Source: Bacillota bacterium (GTDB lineage: Bacteria > Bacillota > UBA994). Taken from it: a stretch of DNA of 64,000 bases. The stretch lies in assembly GCA_018333655.1 (NCBI GenBank), contig JAGXTJ010000023.1, forward strand, positions 148,621-212,620. Direction: 5' to 3'. The number at the start of each line of letters is the position of its first letter. The first letter of the stretch is position 1. Shown in pieces: positions 1 to 9,120 of the stretch. The notes beneath the pieces were generated by a model, which made no database searches, was not told the DNA's origin, and saw only the letters and a list, made by a program, of their open reading frames with translations. A program made the position numbers and the translations under genes.

Positions 1-2070
1 GAAGTGATTATCAAGCAAAAAAAGAGGCGTCCCGTAGATACAGCGCCTGCGGTCAACGCTGCTCCGGCAGTGGTTGTACCAGAAACGTCTTCACCACTAG
101 AGGCTGTACCTATGCCGCCGACGGATGTGCGGCCTGCACCTGCACCCGGAAACAAGAAACCTGCCGATAATAAGCCTGGCACGCGGCAGCAGGCCGACAG
201 GCCTAGGGATAAACGGCGTGCCGAACCCGCAGCCAATATTGTTAATCGCAAGCTGGCCTCCCATGGGCGCCCGCAGCGGTCTGGCGGCAGCTCAGCGCCC
301 TCGGGTGCTAACTTGACGCCAACTGCGCTAGTGTCTATAGAGAGTGCCGTCACGGTGGGTGAGTTCGCCAAACTCACTGGGCGTTCCGTGGGTGATATCA
401 TTACTAAGTTAATGCACTTGGGTGTGATGGCCACCATTAATCAGCAGCTAGATTTTGATACTCTTGGCGTGTTGGCGGCTGAACTCAATATTAAACTCGA
501 AATAAAACTGCCCCCGACCGTAGATGCTGCTACTGCCATTGATGATGATCCAGCCGAGAGTCTGAAGCACCGCTACCCAGTGGTCACCGTCATGGGTCAT
601 GTGGACCATGGCAAGACTTCGCTACTTGATTGCATACGTCGCACTAATGTTACTGCTTCGGAAGCGGGGGGCATAACGCAGCATATTGGGGCTTACCAGG
701 TTGATGTTGGTGAGGAGAAAATTGTCTTCTTAGACACCCCAGGCCACGAAGCTTTTACCCAAATGCGGGCGCGTGGAGCAAAAGTTACAGATATAGCTAT
801 TTTGGTTGTGGCTGCGGATGACGGTGTCATGCCGCAAACAATTGAAGCCTTAAATCACGCCAAAGCAGCTAATGTGCCCATCATTGTAGCGGTTAATAAG
901 ATGGATAAGCATAATGCCGACCCCGACCGCATCAAGCAGCAGCTGACTGAGTATGGCCTCGTGACCGAAGAGTGGGGTGGAGACACAATTTTTGTCGGCG
1001 TCTCCGCGTTGCAACGCCGGGGCATCGATGATTTGCTGGCCTCGGTGCTAACCGTGGCTGAAGTTTTAGAGCTTAAGGCTAACCCCGATCGCCCAGCAAA
1101 AGGGATAGTCATTGAAGCCCATGTTGACAAGGGCAAAGGGCCCATCGCCACGCTGCTGATTCAAAAAGGCACCCTCAATGTGGGCGATATTGTCGTGGCA
1201 GGTGGTGCTTATGGCCGCGTTCGAGCCATGGTCAGCGATAAGGGGAAGCGTCTTAAGAAGGCGCCACCTTCGACTCCGCTCGAACTACATGGTCTTTCTA
1301 TGGCCCCGCAGGCAGGCGATGAGTTTGTTGTAGTAAAAGACGACAAATTGGCGCGCTCCATGGCGGAAAAAGCGGCAGAACTCCGCAAGTTAGAGCTGCA
1401 AAGACCAGTACGAAATGTCACTCTGGATGATTTCTTCAAGCAGGTACAAGCTGGGCAAACTAAGTCCCTTAACTTGATCATCAAGGGTGACGTGCAAGGT
1501 TCGGTAGAGGCCCTCAAGCCCGCGGTGGAGAAGCTCTGCAACCAAGAGGTGGATGTCAAAGTCATTCATACTGGGGTGGGTCCTGTAAATGAGAGCGACA
1601 TCATGCTCGCTAAGGCTTCTAGTGCCATTATTATTGGTTTCAATGTGCGGGCTGAAGTTAATGCGCGCAAAGCGGCGGAGCAAGAGCAAGTGGACCTTAG
1701 ATTTTATCGCATCATCTACGAGGTAATCGACGATATTAATGCAGCCCTTAAGGGCATGCTAGCCCCTGTTTTCAAGGAGGTAGTCCTTGGCCAAGCTGAA
1801 GTGCGCGTTGTATTCCGTGTCACAGGTTCAGGCGTCATTGCCGGCTGCATGGTTACCGAGGGCAAGATAACCCGCCAAGCAAACGCGAGACTCCTGCGGG
1901 GCGGCGTCATTATTCACGAGGGCAGGATTGGTTCGCTTAAACGCTTCAAGGATGATGCGAAGGAAGTCGCCACGGGTTATGAATGCGGCATTGGCCTTGA
2001 TAACTATGACGATCTTAAGGAAAGCGATGTCATTGAGGCCTTTGTCAAGGAACTAGTTTTACCGTCATGA
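1..2070 (+). CDS. infB: Translation initiation factor IF-2 (5' end outside window)
   Basis: GTPase that places initiator tRNA on the 30S subunit and promotes subunit joining. The frame is open at base 1 and a full IF-2 normally has more residues before the basic IIKQKKRR stretch, so the gene starts upstream of the window; the GTG at base 4 is probably internal. Counting from base 4, a Pro/Ala/Arg-rich linker is followed by the IF2 N-domain near residues 110-168. The G domain has G1 GHVDHGKTS near 198-206, G3 DTPGHEAF near 244 and G4 NKMD near 298. The C-terminal beta-barrel domains are complete. The stop overlaps the next start codon. Family assignment is certain. Confidence 0.97.
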   Translation, partial: EVIIKQKKRRPVDTAPAVNAAPAVVVPETSSPLEAVPMPPTDVRPAPAPGNKKPADNKPGTRQQADRPRDKRRAEPAANIVNRKLASHGRPQRSGGSSAPSGANLTPTALVSIESAVTVGEFAKLTGRSVGDIITKLMHLGVMATINQQLDFDTLGVLAAELNIKLEIKLPPTVDAATAIDDDPAESLKHRYPVVTVMGHVDHGKTSLLDCIRRTNVTASEAGGITQHIGAYQVDVGEEKIVFLDTPGHEAFTQMRARGAKVTDIAILVVAADDGVMPQTIEALNHAKAANVPIIVAVNKMDKHNADPDRIKQQLTEYGLVTEEWGGDTIFVGVSALQRRGIDDLLASVLTVAEVLELKANPDRPAKGIVIEAHVDKGKGPIATLLIQKGTLNVGDIVVAGGAYGRVRAMVSDKGKRLKKAPPSTPLELHGLSMAPQAGDEFVVVKDDKLARSMAEKAAELRKLELQRPVRNVTLDDFFKQVQAGQTKSLNLIIKGDVQGSVEALKPAVEKLCNQEVDVKVIHTGVGPVNESDIMLAKASSAIIIGFNVRAEVNARKAAEQEQVDLRFYRIIYEVIDDINAALKGMLAPVFKEVVLGQAEVRVVFRVTGSGVIAGCMVTEGKITRQANARLLRGGVIIHEGRIGSLKRFKDDAKEVATGYECGIGLDNYDDLKESDVIEAFVKELVLPS

Positions 2071-2357
2071 AACATCGCCTAGGACTGCTCTCTTTAGAAC
2101 TTCACTTTCCTTTGGCGCATTCCCTCAAAGACAAGCGAGCCATTGTGAAATCGCTGATCGCGAAAATTCGCGGCAGGTTCAATGTCTCGGTTGCCGAGGT
2201 GGGCCACCAAGAAGTCTGGCAGAGAGCACGCATAGTCATAGCAGTTGTATCAGGTAATGCTCTGGAGGTTGAGAAGACCTTTGCCGCAATAACAAATTTT
2301 GTGGAGAGTGCTTTAGCCGAAGGGACGATACTAGATGCGACCGAAGAACTATTCTAA
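2067..2357 (+). CDS. ylxP: DUF503 family protein (YlxP-like)
   Basis: A 96-residue protein matching the small DUF503/YlxP family, usually found between infB and rbfA in Firmicutes. It begins with the family-typical pattern of a hydrophobic strand, then SLKDKRAIVKSLIAKIRGRFNVSVAEVGHQ. The ATG overlaps the infB stop codon (ATGA), so the two are translationally coupled. The molecular role is not established; its place in the infB-rbfA operon suggests a link with ribosome function. Identification rests on sequence pattern plus position. Confidence 0.9.
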   Translation: MKHRLGLLSLELHFPLAHSLKDKRAIVKSLIAKIRGRFNVSVAEVGHQEVWQRARIVIAVVSGNALEVEKTFAAITNFVESALAEGTILDATEELF

Positions 2358-2381
2358 GGTTTAGACAAGGGGGAACGTGTA

Positions 2382-2729
2382 ATGTCCCAATTTCGCACTG
2401 AACGCATCAAGGGGCAAGTGAAAGAAGAGCTAAGCGCTATTTTGCGCTTGCTTAAGGACCCTCGCCTCGGCTTTGCCACCGTAACTAGTGTTGAGCTGTC
2501 TGGTGACCATAGGCATGTCAAGGCTTTTGTTTCCGTCCTGGGGAGCGAGGATGAAAAAAGGGCCACTCTAGAGGCCCTAGAGAGCGCCACTGGCTTCGTG
2601 CGCACCGAGATTGGCAAGCGTATCAAGATGCGTCACACTCCAGAGATAATCTTTCGCCTTGATGAGTCGATCGAACACGGCGCACACATTAACAAGCTGT
2701 TGAAGGATATTGAGCGTGAAAACAAGTAA
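2382..2729 (+). CDS. rbfA: Ribosome-binding factor A
   Basis: A 115-residue KH-fold protein that binds the 30S subunit and helps late 16S rRNA maturation. The family pattern is clear: RTERIKGQVKEELSAILR at the start, then KDPRLGFATVTSVELSGD and later MRHTPEIIFRLDESIEHGAHI. The ATG at 2382 is preceded by a short purine-rich site about 10 bases upstream. It follows ylxP by 24 bases and its 3' end overlaps the start of the nrnA-like gene, so it belongs to the same operon. Confidence 0.96.
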   Translation: MSQFRTERIKGQVKEELSAILRLLKDPRLGFATVTSVELSGDHRHVKAFVSVLGSEDEKRATLEALESATGFVRTEIGKRIKMRHTPEIIFRLDESIEHGAHINKLLKDIERENK

Positions 2730-3696
2730 CTCCACACTAGGCGAGATTGTTTCACTGATCAACAAGGCAGAAAAGCTCTTGGTCGTGGGGCATATCGCTC
2801 CTGATGGCGACTCTTTAGGCTCTTCTATCGCCTTCGCGCGCCTCCTCCGTCAGTTAGGCAAGGAGACGCAGGTGGCTTGCCTAGATCGCATACCACCTCG
2901 CTATGAGTTCTTACTGCGCTATGCCCCCTTAATTACTGAGGTGGGGCAGCTTCCGCGCGAAGTCGATTGCTTGGTCGTTGTTGACTGCGGTGACCTGGTG
3001 CGGACAGGCTTGCCTGAAACTTATGTTACGGGGCTCACCGTGGTAAATATTGATCACCATGTATCGAACAGAGGAACCTGGGGAAAGTCTTGGGTTGATG
3101 AGGACAGTAGCGCCACAGGGCAGCAAATTTTACGCTTGGTAGAACATGCACATTGGCAGGTGGACGGGGGGACGGCTACTTGTCTTTATGCCTCGCTCAC
3201 TGCCGATACAGGGTTTTTCCGTCACAGCAACACCACGCCAGCACTCTTTAGGGATGCGGCTAACTTGCTAGAGTGGGGCGCTGACGCTAGACTCGTGACG
3301 GAGCAGGCACTAGAGCGTAAGAGTCTTGGTGAACTCTGCTTACTGCGCCATGCTCTTCATACCTTGACCCTGCACGGCGGGGGTAGAATTGCCCTGATTA
3401 TGGTTTCTTTTGACGTCGCTAGGCAATGCGGGGTACAAGCCGATGAAGTCGAGGACATGGTCGATTATGCGCGAGCTGTTCCGGGGGTCCAAGTCGCTAT
3501 CTTGCTCAAGGAAATGGCTCCCCAAATTACTAAGGTTAGTCTGCGCGCCAAAGGTCAGATTGATGTGAGCGGTGTGGCGGAGACTCTTGGTGGGGGTGGC
3601 CATCGTGCGGCGGCGGGGGCTACCCTGGCCTATGGCATCGACGCGGCACGAGAAGTAGTTTTAGAGAGAGTTCTGCGAGTGCTTGGCTGTGACTGA
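2716..3696 (+). CDS. nrnA: DHH-family phosphoesterase, nanoRNase/pAp phosphatase NrnA
   Basis: Degrades short oligoribonucleotides and, in the B. subtilis enzyme, also dephosphorylates 3'-phosphoadenosine 5'-phosphate. The metal-binding DHH motifs are present: APDGDSLGSS, VDCGD, and IDHHVSN as the name-giving motif. The DHHA1 domain near the C-terminus has GGGGHRAAAGATL. I prefer the GTG at 2716 (326 residues) because a GAAGGA site lies 8 bases upstream; an in-frame TTG at 2710 is too close to that site. The gene overlaps the end of rbfA and is followed immediately by truB, the usual Firmicute order. Confidence 0.93.
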   Translation: MKTSNSTLGEIVSLINKAEKLLVVGHIAPDGDSLGSSIAFARLLRQLGKETQVACLDRIPPRYEFLLRYAPLITEVGQLPREVDCLVVVDCGDLVRTGLPETYVTGLTVVNIDHHVSNRGTWGKSWVDEDSSATGQQILRLVEHAHWQVDGGTATCLYASLTADTGFFRHSNTTPALFRDAANLLEWGADARLVTEQALERKSLGELCLLRHALHTLTLHGGGRIALIMVSFDVARQCGVQADEVEDMVDYARAVPGVQVAILLKEMAPQITKVSLRAKGQIDVSGVAETLGGGGHRAAAGATLAYGIDAAREVVLERVLRVLGCD

Positions 3697-4576
3697 CGGC
3701 TTTATAAACCTCTATAAAGAAGAAGGGTTGACCTCCCATGCGGTCGTCAATCAAGTGCGCCGTATCTTCGGTGTGCGAGCGATTGGGCATATGGGGACGC
3801 TTGACCCTGCCGCTAGGGGAGTTTTACCCTTAGCCGTAGGCAAGGCGACGCGCCTCATCCCCCTTGTTGAGGGGGATACAAAAGTGTATCGTGCCGAACT
3901 AGTGCTAGGGCGAGCGACAGACACCTATGACACCTCGGGAACAACGCTCGCGACGGCCGAGGCATCCTCTATTGCAGCTAGCGCCATAGGGCAGGTTTTG
4001 CCGCTCTTTGTCGGCAGGCAAGAACAGGTTCCCCCCATGTATTCGGCCATTAAAGTTAAGGGCCAGAAGTTGTATGAGTTAGCGCGGCGCGGAGAGACGA
4101 TCGAAGTTCCGCCCCGCATTGTACATGTGCAAAGCATTGTGCTCGGTGAATTGCGCCGTGAACAGAGTTTGTCGATCGCCATGCTTGACATCACCTGTTC
4201 TAAGGGGACATACGTGCGCTCGCTTTGCTATGATATCGGTCGTATTTTGCACTTGCCCGCGTGCATGGGCAGGCTGTGGCGAGTGAGAAGCGGGCCTTTT
4301 GCTGCCGAAGATAGTGTTATGCTTGCCCGTCTCGCCGAAGACCCCTATCGCTACCTAATCCCGATAGATAAGTTGCTCGCAGCTTTTCCGCGCGTAGACC
4401 TATGCTTACCTACAGCCAAACAATTTGTGCATGGTCAACGCCTAGCCGTGGTTCATGGGGATGTCGTGGAATGCCCAGTCTATTGTGGACCACTGTTTAT
4501 AGGTCTGGGAAAAGTAGCAGCGGGAATATTGTCCCCGACCAAGGTCATGGTGCAGGAGGTAGAACTGCTTTGTTGA
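3689..4576 (+). CDS. truB: tRNA pseudouridine(55) synthase
   Basis: Makes pseudouridine 55 in the T-loop of tRNAs. The catalytic block GHMGTLDPAARGVLPLAVGKATRL, with the active Asp in TLDP, sits about 30 residues from the start. Further family motifs are YSAIKVKGQKLYELARRGE and the C-terminal SKGTYVRSLCYDIG. GTG 3689 gives 295 residues starting TDGFINLYKEEG; it overlaps the end of nrnA by 8 bases. A TTG two codons upstream is an alternative. The stop TGA overlaps the likely ribF start. Confidence 0.95.
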   Translation: MTDGFINLYKEEGLTSHAVVNQVRRIFGVRAIGHMGTLDPAARGVLPLAVGKATRLIPLVEGDTKVYRAELVLGRATDTYDTSGTTLATAEASSIAASAIGQVLPLFVGRQEQVPPMYSAIKVKGQKLYELARRGETIEVPPRIVHVQSIVLGELRREQSLSIAMLDITCSKGTYVRSLCYDIGRILHLPACMGRLWRVRSGPFAAEDSVMLARLAEDPYRYLIPIDKLLAAFPRVDLCLPTAKQFVHGQRLAVVHGDVVECPVYCGPLFIGLGKVAAGILSPTKVMVQEVELLC

Positions 4577-5481
4577 TATCAGCATTAGATCAGTCCATGA
4601 AAATTGGCGCTGTCTGCCTAGGAACCTTTGACGGCGTCCATCTTGGGCATCAAGCTATCTTTAAGAAGACCTGTGAGGTGGCTAGACAAAGACAGGGTTT
4701 GTCAGTAGTCTTCACTTTTTATCCCCACCCGGGGGCTATGGTAGGCAGGAACCAAGTCGGTTCTATCACTACGAGGCAGCAGAGAGCCCGTTTAATCGCC
4801 GAGTGTGGCCTGGATTTGCTCATTGAGCATCCCTTTACAGCGGAGTTTGCTTCCTTAAGTCCTGAGCAGTTTGTGCACGAAGTGCTCCTTAGGTCCTTTC
4901 CTAAAGCTACAGTTGTGGCGGGGTTTAACTACAGATTTGGACATGCGGCACAAGGAAATGTAGAGATCTTGCGAACGCTCGGGGAGAGACATTCTTTTAG
5001 CGTGGTGGAAGTGCCACCGGTTTTTGTCGACGGGGCCATAGTCAGCAGTACGCGAGTCAGGCAGGACATCCTAGCGGGTAATTTTGCCAGCATCACCGCT
5101 TGTCTCGGCAGGGTCTTTGCTTTGCAGGGTGCAGTGGGCACAGGCGATGGTCGCGGACGCACACTCGGTTTCCCTACCGCTAATGTGCATTTTCTACCTG
5201 AACAAGTACTACCACCTTCCGGGGTTTATGCCGTTTTCTCGCGTGAATTGGGCTACGGAGTCGCTAATTTGGGTAAGCGCCCCACCTTTCCCCAAGCTAG
5301 CACTACCTTGGAAGTGCACTTCTTCTCTCCCACGCCCGATCTCTATGGGCAAGAACTAGAAGTAGAGCTCCTCCACTACTTGCGGCCCGAAAGCCGCTTT
5401 GCAGATCAGGAGTCGTTGCGCCTGCAAATTGCTAAAGACATCGCCGACGCCTCTGTCTATACCTTGCACCAGAGAACCTAA
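4573..5481 (+). CDS. ribF: Bifunctional riboflavin kinase / FAD synthetase
   Basis: Converts riboflavin to FMN and FMN to FAD. The N-terminal adenylyltransferase domain has GTFDGVHLGHQ; the C-terminal flavokinase domain has GRGRTLGFPTANV and later STTLEVHFF. The start is uncertain. TTG 4573 (302 residues) overlaps the truB stop and follows an AGGAGGT site by 12 bases; TTG 4570 is equally possible. ATG 4597 would leave only a few residues before the first motif, shorter than is usual. The frame is open further upstream inside truB, but that part is not RibF-like. Confidence 0.93.
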   Translation: MISALDQSMKIGAVCLGTFDGVHLGHQAIFKKTCEVARQRQGLSVVFTFYPHPGAMVGRNQVGSITTRQQRARLIAECGLDLLIEHPFTAEFASLSPEQFVHEVLLRSFPKATVVAGFNYRFGHAAQGNVEILRTLGERHSFSVVEVPPVFVDGAIVSSTRVRQDILAGNFASITACLGRVFALQGAVGTGDGRGRTLGFPTANVHFLPEQVLPPSGVYAVFSRELGYGVANLGKRPTFPQASTTLEVHFFSPTPDLYGQELEVELLHYLRPESRFADQESLRLQIAKDIADASVYTLHQRT

Positions 5482-5492
5482 AGTGCTAGAAT
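5464..5492 (+). promoter_or_regulatory. Sigma-A promoter for rpsO
   Basis: TTGCAC at 5464-5469, a 17-base spacer, then TAGAAT at 5487-5492 preceded by TGC, which makes an extended -10. It overlaps the very end of ribF and would start a transcript near 5499, just before the S15 leader. Confidence 0.6.
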
Positions 5493-5495
5493 AAA

Positions 5496-5540
5496 ACGTA
5501 GCCTTTGGCTGGGTTTTCCGACTCCTCCGCCGGATTACGT
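5496..5540 (+). promoter_or_regulatory. Candidate S15 autoregulatory leader (three-way junction)
   Basis: ACGTA (5496-5500) pairs with TACGT (5536-5540) and encloses two hairpins: GCC-TTT-GGC (5501-5509) and TCCG/CGGA (5517-5520 with 5531-5534). Ribosomal protein S15 is known to bind three-way junctions in its own leader in several bacteria. That this is such a leader is inferred from shape and position only. Confidence 0.35.
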
Positions 5541-5574
5541 GGCCAGGGGAGAATATTATGAGGAGGTGAAGTAT

Positions 5575-5841
5575 ATGAGCATCAACCAAGAACAAAAACG
5601 CGGCATCATCGATCAGTATCGCCTTCATGAGTCCGACACAGGTTCGGCTGAAGTGCAGATTGCGATTTTGACGAACCGCATTACTGAGTTAACAACTCAT
5701 TTGAAGATGCACTCCAAAGACCATCACTCAAGGCGTGGTTTGTACAAAATGGTTGGACAACGCCGTCGCCTATTGAATTATCTGCAGGCCAAGGATGTGG
5801 AACGTTTCCGCGCCATTAAGGAGCAGCTAGGAATACGCTAA
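5575..5841 (+). CDS. rpsO: 30S ribosomal protein S15
   Basis: An 88-residue primary 16S rRNA-binding protein of the 30S platform. The family pattern is unmistakable: [21 protein letters not shown], then [28 protein letters not shown] 5575 is chosen because AGGAGGTG lies 6 bases upstream and the protein then has the normal length. The open frame continues 12 codons upstream through the ribosome binding site, which is not coding. A terminator follows, so rpsO is probably transcribed mainly as a single gene before pnp. Confidence 0.98.
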   Translation: MSINQEQKRGIIDQYRLHESDTGSAEVQIAILTNRITELTTHLKMHSKDHHSRRGLYKMVGQRRRLLNYLQAKDVERFRAIKEQLGIR

Positions 5842-5846
5842 AGAGC

Positions 5847-5873
5847 AAAGCGGGGTCGCCCGCTTTTCTTTTT
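5847..5873 (+). terminator. Rho-independent terminator after rpsO
   Basis: AAAGCGGG (5847-5854) and CCCGCTTT (5859-5866) form a perfect 8-bp stem with a GTCG loop, followed by a T-rich tract. Confidence 0.9.
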
Positions 5874-5910
5874 AGTTCGATTTGGCATACTAAGCTAAAG
5901 GAGGTAGAGC

Positions 5911-8016
5911 ATGAACCAGTACTCCATATCCATCGCAGGACGAACTATGACCTTAGAGACAGGTCGCTTGGCTAAACAGGCCAACGGCGCCGTATTAGTG
6001 AACTACGGCCATACCTCTGTGTTGGTGACAGCCACCATGTCCCGTTCACCGCGAGAGGGCATTGACTTCTTCCCCCTACTAGTGGATTACGAAGAGCGCC
6101 TCTATGCTGTGGGTAGAATACCCGGTGGTTTCTTGCGTCGGGAAGGGCGTCCTGGCGAGAAGGCAACTTTGGCGGCCAGACTTATTGATCGCCCGCTGCG
6201 TCCTCTTTTTCCGGAGGGTTTTCGCAATGACGTGCAAGTCGTTGCCACAGTTCTGTCAGTTGACCAGAATAACCCCCCCGAAATTGCCGCCATGGTTGGC
6301 GCATCCGCCGCACTGTCCATCTCCAACATTCCCTTTTCCGGACCAATTGCCGGAGTGATTGTCGGCTTGGTCGACGGGCAGTACATAATCAACCCCACTA
6401 TCGAACAATCCAGTAAAAGTCTGATCCACTTGGTGGTCGCGGGCACAAAAGACGCTATCATGATGGTCGAAGCTGGCGCTCTGGAAGTTAGCGAAGCGCA
6501 GATGATAGAAGCTATCATGGCCGGACATGAGGAAATTAAGCGCATCATCGCCCTTATCGAGACCATGCAAGAAGCGCACGGCGTACCCAAATTGTCCGTT
6601 TCCCTGTTTGAAGTGCCAGAGGCACTTCGTGTAGCTGTGGAAGATTATGCTGCTCTTCCCCTCGAGCAGGCCGTCATGGTTGCCGATAAACTGTCCCGCG
6701 AGGACGCGATTGCCGCAGTTATGAGCGAAGCCAAACTCAAATTCAGCGAGCTTTTTCCTGGTCAAGGAAAACTCGTCAGCGAGGTTCTGCACGATATAGT
6801 GAAGAATATTGTGCGCGAACGCATTCTCGCTTATGCCGAGAGACCAGATGGTAGGAAACCGCGCGAAATTCGTCTGATAACATGCGAAGTCGGTGTCCTG
6901 CCGCGCACTCACGGCTCTGGCTTGTTCACACGCGGTCAGACGCAGGTTCTCTCTGTTGTCACCCTCGGCACTAGAGGGGATATACAGATTATTGATGACC
7001 TTGGCCTTGATGAGTCGAAGAGGTACTTGCATCACTACAATTTCCCTGCCTACAGTGTTGGTGAAGTGCGCCCACAGCGCGGCACCTCGCGGCGGGACAT
7101 TGGGCATGGCGCCTTGGCAGAGCGCGCGCTCCTGCCGATGATACCTTCTGAAGAAGAGTTCCCCTACACTATTCGCGTGGTCAGCGAGGTTTTAGAATCT
7201 AACGGTTCCACTTCGCAGGCGAGCGTTTGCGGCAGCACCTTGGCGCTCATGGAGGCTGGTGTGCCTATTAAGGCGCCTGTGGCTGGTATCGCCATGGGTC
7301 TTATCACCGATGGGCAGCGTCATGTAGTTCTTTCTGATATTCAAGGGATGGAAGACCATCTCGGCGATATGGATTTCAAGGTGGCCGGCACAGCCAAGGG
7401 CATCACCGCGCTGCAAATGGACGTGAAGGTGGCGGGCTTAGACAAAGACATTCTCACCGAATCTTTGGCCGAGGCACATACTGGCCGTATGCATATCCTG
7501 CACAAGATGCAAGAGACCATTAAAGAACCACGCCCAGATCTCTCCGCTTTTGCCCCACGCATGTTGACCATTTCCATACCGGTAGACAAGATCAAAGATG
7601 TCATTGGCCCCGGTGGCAAAATGATTAACAAAATCATTGCTGAGACGAATGTCAAAATCGATATTGAAGATGATGGTAGGGTTTTTATCGCTGCGGTTGA
7701 TGCGGCACAAGGCATGAAAGCCAGGAGAATCATCGAAGATTTGACGCGCGAAATGGGCATTGGCGAGATTTACAATGGTCGTGTAACCCGCGTAGAAAAG
7801 TACGGCGCTTTTGTCGAGCTTATGCCTGGAAAAGAAGCCTTAGTCCACATTTCACAACTCTCGCACGGTCGGGTCGCGAGAACGGAAGACGTGGTCAACA
7901 TTGGCGATGAAATACAGGTCAAAGTCATTGGCGTAGACCGTCAGGGACGCATTGATGCCTCACGAAAAGAGCTGTTATCGCCACAATCTAATGGTGGACC
8001 GCAAGGACAAGCCTAG
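5911..8016 (+). CDS. pnp: Polyribonucleotide nucleotidyltransferase (PNPase)
   Basis: A 701-residue phosphorolytic 3'-5' exoribonuclease. Two RNase PH domains are visible, the second with [15 protein letters not shown] and [17 protein letters not shown]. They are followed by a KH domain ([18 protein letters not shown]) and a C-terminal S1 domain ([30 protein letters not shown]). ATG 5911 follows AAAGGAGGTAGAGC. The rpsO-pnp pairing is nearly universal, and a terminator hairpin follows directly. Confidence 0.98.
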   Translation: MNQYSISIAGRTMTLETGRLAKQANGAVLVNYGHTSVLVTATMSRSPREGIDFFPLLVDYEERLYAVGRIPGGFLRREGRPGEKATLAARLIDRPLRPLFPEGFRNDVQVVATVLSVDQNNPPEIAAMVGASAALSISNIPFSGPIAGVIVGLVDGQYIINPTIEQSSKSLIHLVVAGTKDAIMMVEAGALEVSEAQMIEAIMAGHEEIKRIIALIETMQEAHGVPKLSVSLFEVPEALRVAVEDYAALPLEQAVMVADKLSREDAIAAVMSEAKLKFSELFPGQGKLVSEVLHDIVKNIVRERILAYAERPDGRKPREIRLITCEVGVLPRTHGSGLFTRGQTQVLSVVTLGTRGDIQIIDDLGLDESKRYLHHYNFPAYSVGEVRPQRGTSRRDIGHGALAERALLPMIPSEEEFPYTIRVVSEVLESNGSTSQASVCGSTLALMEAGVPIKAPVAGIAMGLITDGQRHVVLSDIQGMEDHLGDMDFKVAGTAKGITALQMDVKVAGLDKDILTESLAEAHTGRMHILHKMQETIKEPRPDLSAFAPRMLTISIPVDKIKDVIGPGGKMINKIIAETNVKIDIEDDGRVFIAAVDAAQGMKARRIIEDLTREMGIGEIYNGRVTRVEKYGAFVELMPGKEALVHISQLSHGRVARTEDVVNIGDEIQVKVIGVDRQGRIDASRKELLSPQSNGGPQGQA

Positions 8017-8024
8017 GGATATGG

Positions 8025-8057
8025 GAGCGTTGCCCTGGCAATGCTCTTTATTTTTTT
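8025..8057 (+). terminator. Rho-independent terminator after pnp
   Basis: GAGCGTTGCC (8025-8034) pairs with GGCAATGCTC (8037-8046) with one G-T wobble, then TTTATTTTTTT. Confidence 0.88.
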
Positions 8058-8104
8058 GGCGCCACCCACATATACATTAGAGTATAGAGTGGGGAGGGTT
8101 GCCG

Positions 8105-9061
8105 GTGAAAAACAAAGTAACCCTAGTTGTTGTGGTGCTGCTTTGTGCGCTCTTGCTCCAAGCCCTTCGGCCTAGCACAGCCATTCCTGTGGCCCGGGTA
8201 GCCAAAGGAGTGACTTTAGCGGGCATGGAGATTGCGGGCTGGACTGAAATGGAGCTAGAAGCGCACTTAGAGAGCGTTCAGCCACAGCTTTTTAGCGCGC
8301 CAGTTGAGCCAAGTTATGACAAGGTACAGCGCGGGGTCATCCCAGGGCTGGCTGGCCGCGAGCTAGATATCGCCGCCACTCTAGCGCACTGCCTAGGGGC
8401 CTTGCCGCAAACCAGTTGTGACTATGTTTTTCGCCCGGTCCTGCCTAGCGAGCCTTCGCTCGAGCTACCTATTTTTCAGGGCAACCCAGACAAAAGAAAG
8501 ATTGCTTTCGTCATCAATGTAGCCTGGGGAAATGAAGAACTGAGCGAAATTCTCGATATTTTGGATTACTACAAGCTGCAGAAGACATTTTTCTTGGTCG
8601 GGCGTTGGGTCAGTAAATACCCTGAATTAGTTAGGGAAGTATATAGGCGTGGACACGAACTAGCAAACCATGCTTACTCTGACCTGCACTTGTCGCAGCA
8701 GAGCAGCGAAAAGATCAAGGACGAAATTTTGCGCACGACGGCAGCCATCGTCGCGGCCGTAGGGCCACTAGAAATTCGCTTCTTCAGCCCGTCCTACAAT
8801 GATTTCGACCAGGAAGTCATACAAGCCGCAGCGGCACTCGGGTATCAGACGGTGCTCTGCAGCTTGGACACTGCGGATTGGATGCGCCAAGGGGCAGACC
8901 AAATCGTTCGGCGCATCGTGCCGCGAGCCCACAATGGCGCTATCGTCTTAATGCATCCCGCTAGGGATACCCCGCGCGCACTGCGTATCATGATTCCTCT
9001 GCTTAAGCAGAAGGGTTTTGCCTTGGTGACCCTAGGTGAGCTGCTTTCGCCTCTACCCTAG
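8105..9061 (+). CDS. ylxY: YlxY-type polysaccharide-deacetylase-fold sporulation protein, degenerate active site
   Basis: A 318-residue protein with one N-terminal membrane/signal segment (about residues 5-21), a middle region, and a NodB-like domain from about residue 135. In active NodB enzymes the first motif is TFDDG; here it is INVAWGNEE, and the metal-binding His-x3-His is replaced by HAYSD. The usual zinc site is therefore missing, as I recall also for B. subtilis YlxY. Its position between pnp and mlpA matches ylxY. GTG 8105 has GGGGAGGG at a good distance; a TTG two codons earlier lies too close. The role is probably structural or regulatory in the spore envelope, which is inference. 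Confidence 0.82.
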   Translation: MKNKVTLVVVVLLCALLLQALRPSTAIPVARVAKGVTLAGMEIAGWTEMELEAHLESVQPQLFSAPVEPSYDKVQRGVIPGLAGRELDIAATLAHCLGALPQTSCDYVFRPVLPSEPSLELPIFQGNPDKRKIAFVINVAWGNEELSEILDILDYYKLQKTFFLVGRWVSKYPELVREVYRRGHELANHAYSDLHLSQQSSEKIKDEILRTTAAIVAAVGPLEIRFFSPSYNDFDQEVIQAAAALGYQTVLCSLDTADWMRQGADQIVRRIVPRAHNGAIVLMHPARDTPRALRIMIPLLKQKGFALVTLGELLSPLP

Positions 9062-9120
9062 TAGATGTGCTTGGAAGTGTTTGGAAAAATAGAATGAATG
9101 GCTTGAATAGAGGGATTTTG

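Noticed and set aside
4402..4572. Upstream extension of ribF inside truB.
   Set aside because: The extra 57 codons do not look like RibF and overlap a conserved truB region.
6256..7107. A 283-codon open frame on the minus strand opposite pnp.
   Set aside because: It lies fully inside a certain, conserved gene, has no family likeness, and arises from codon bias of pnp.
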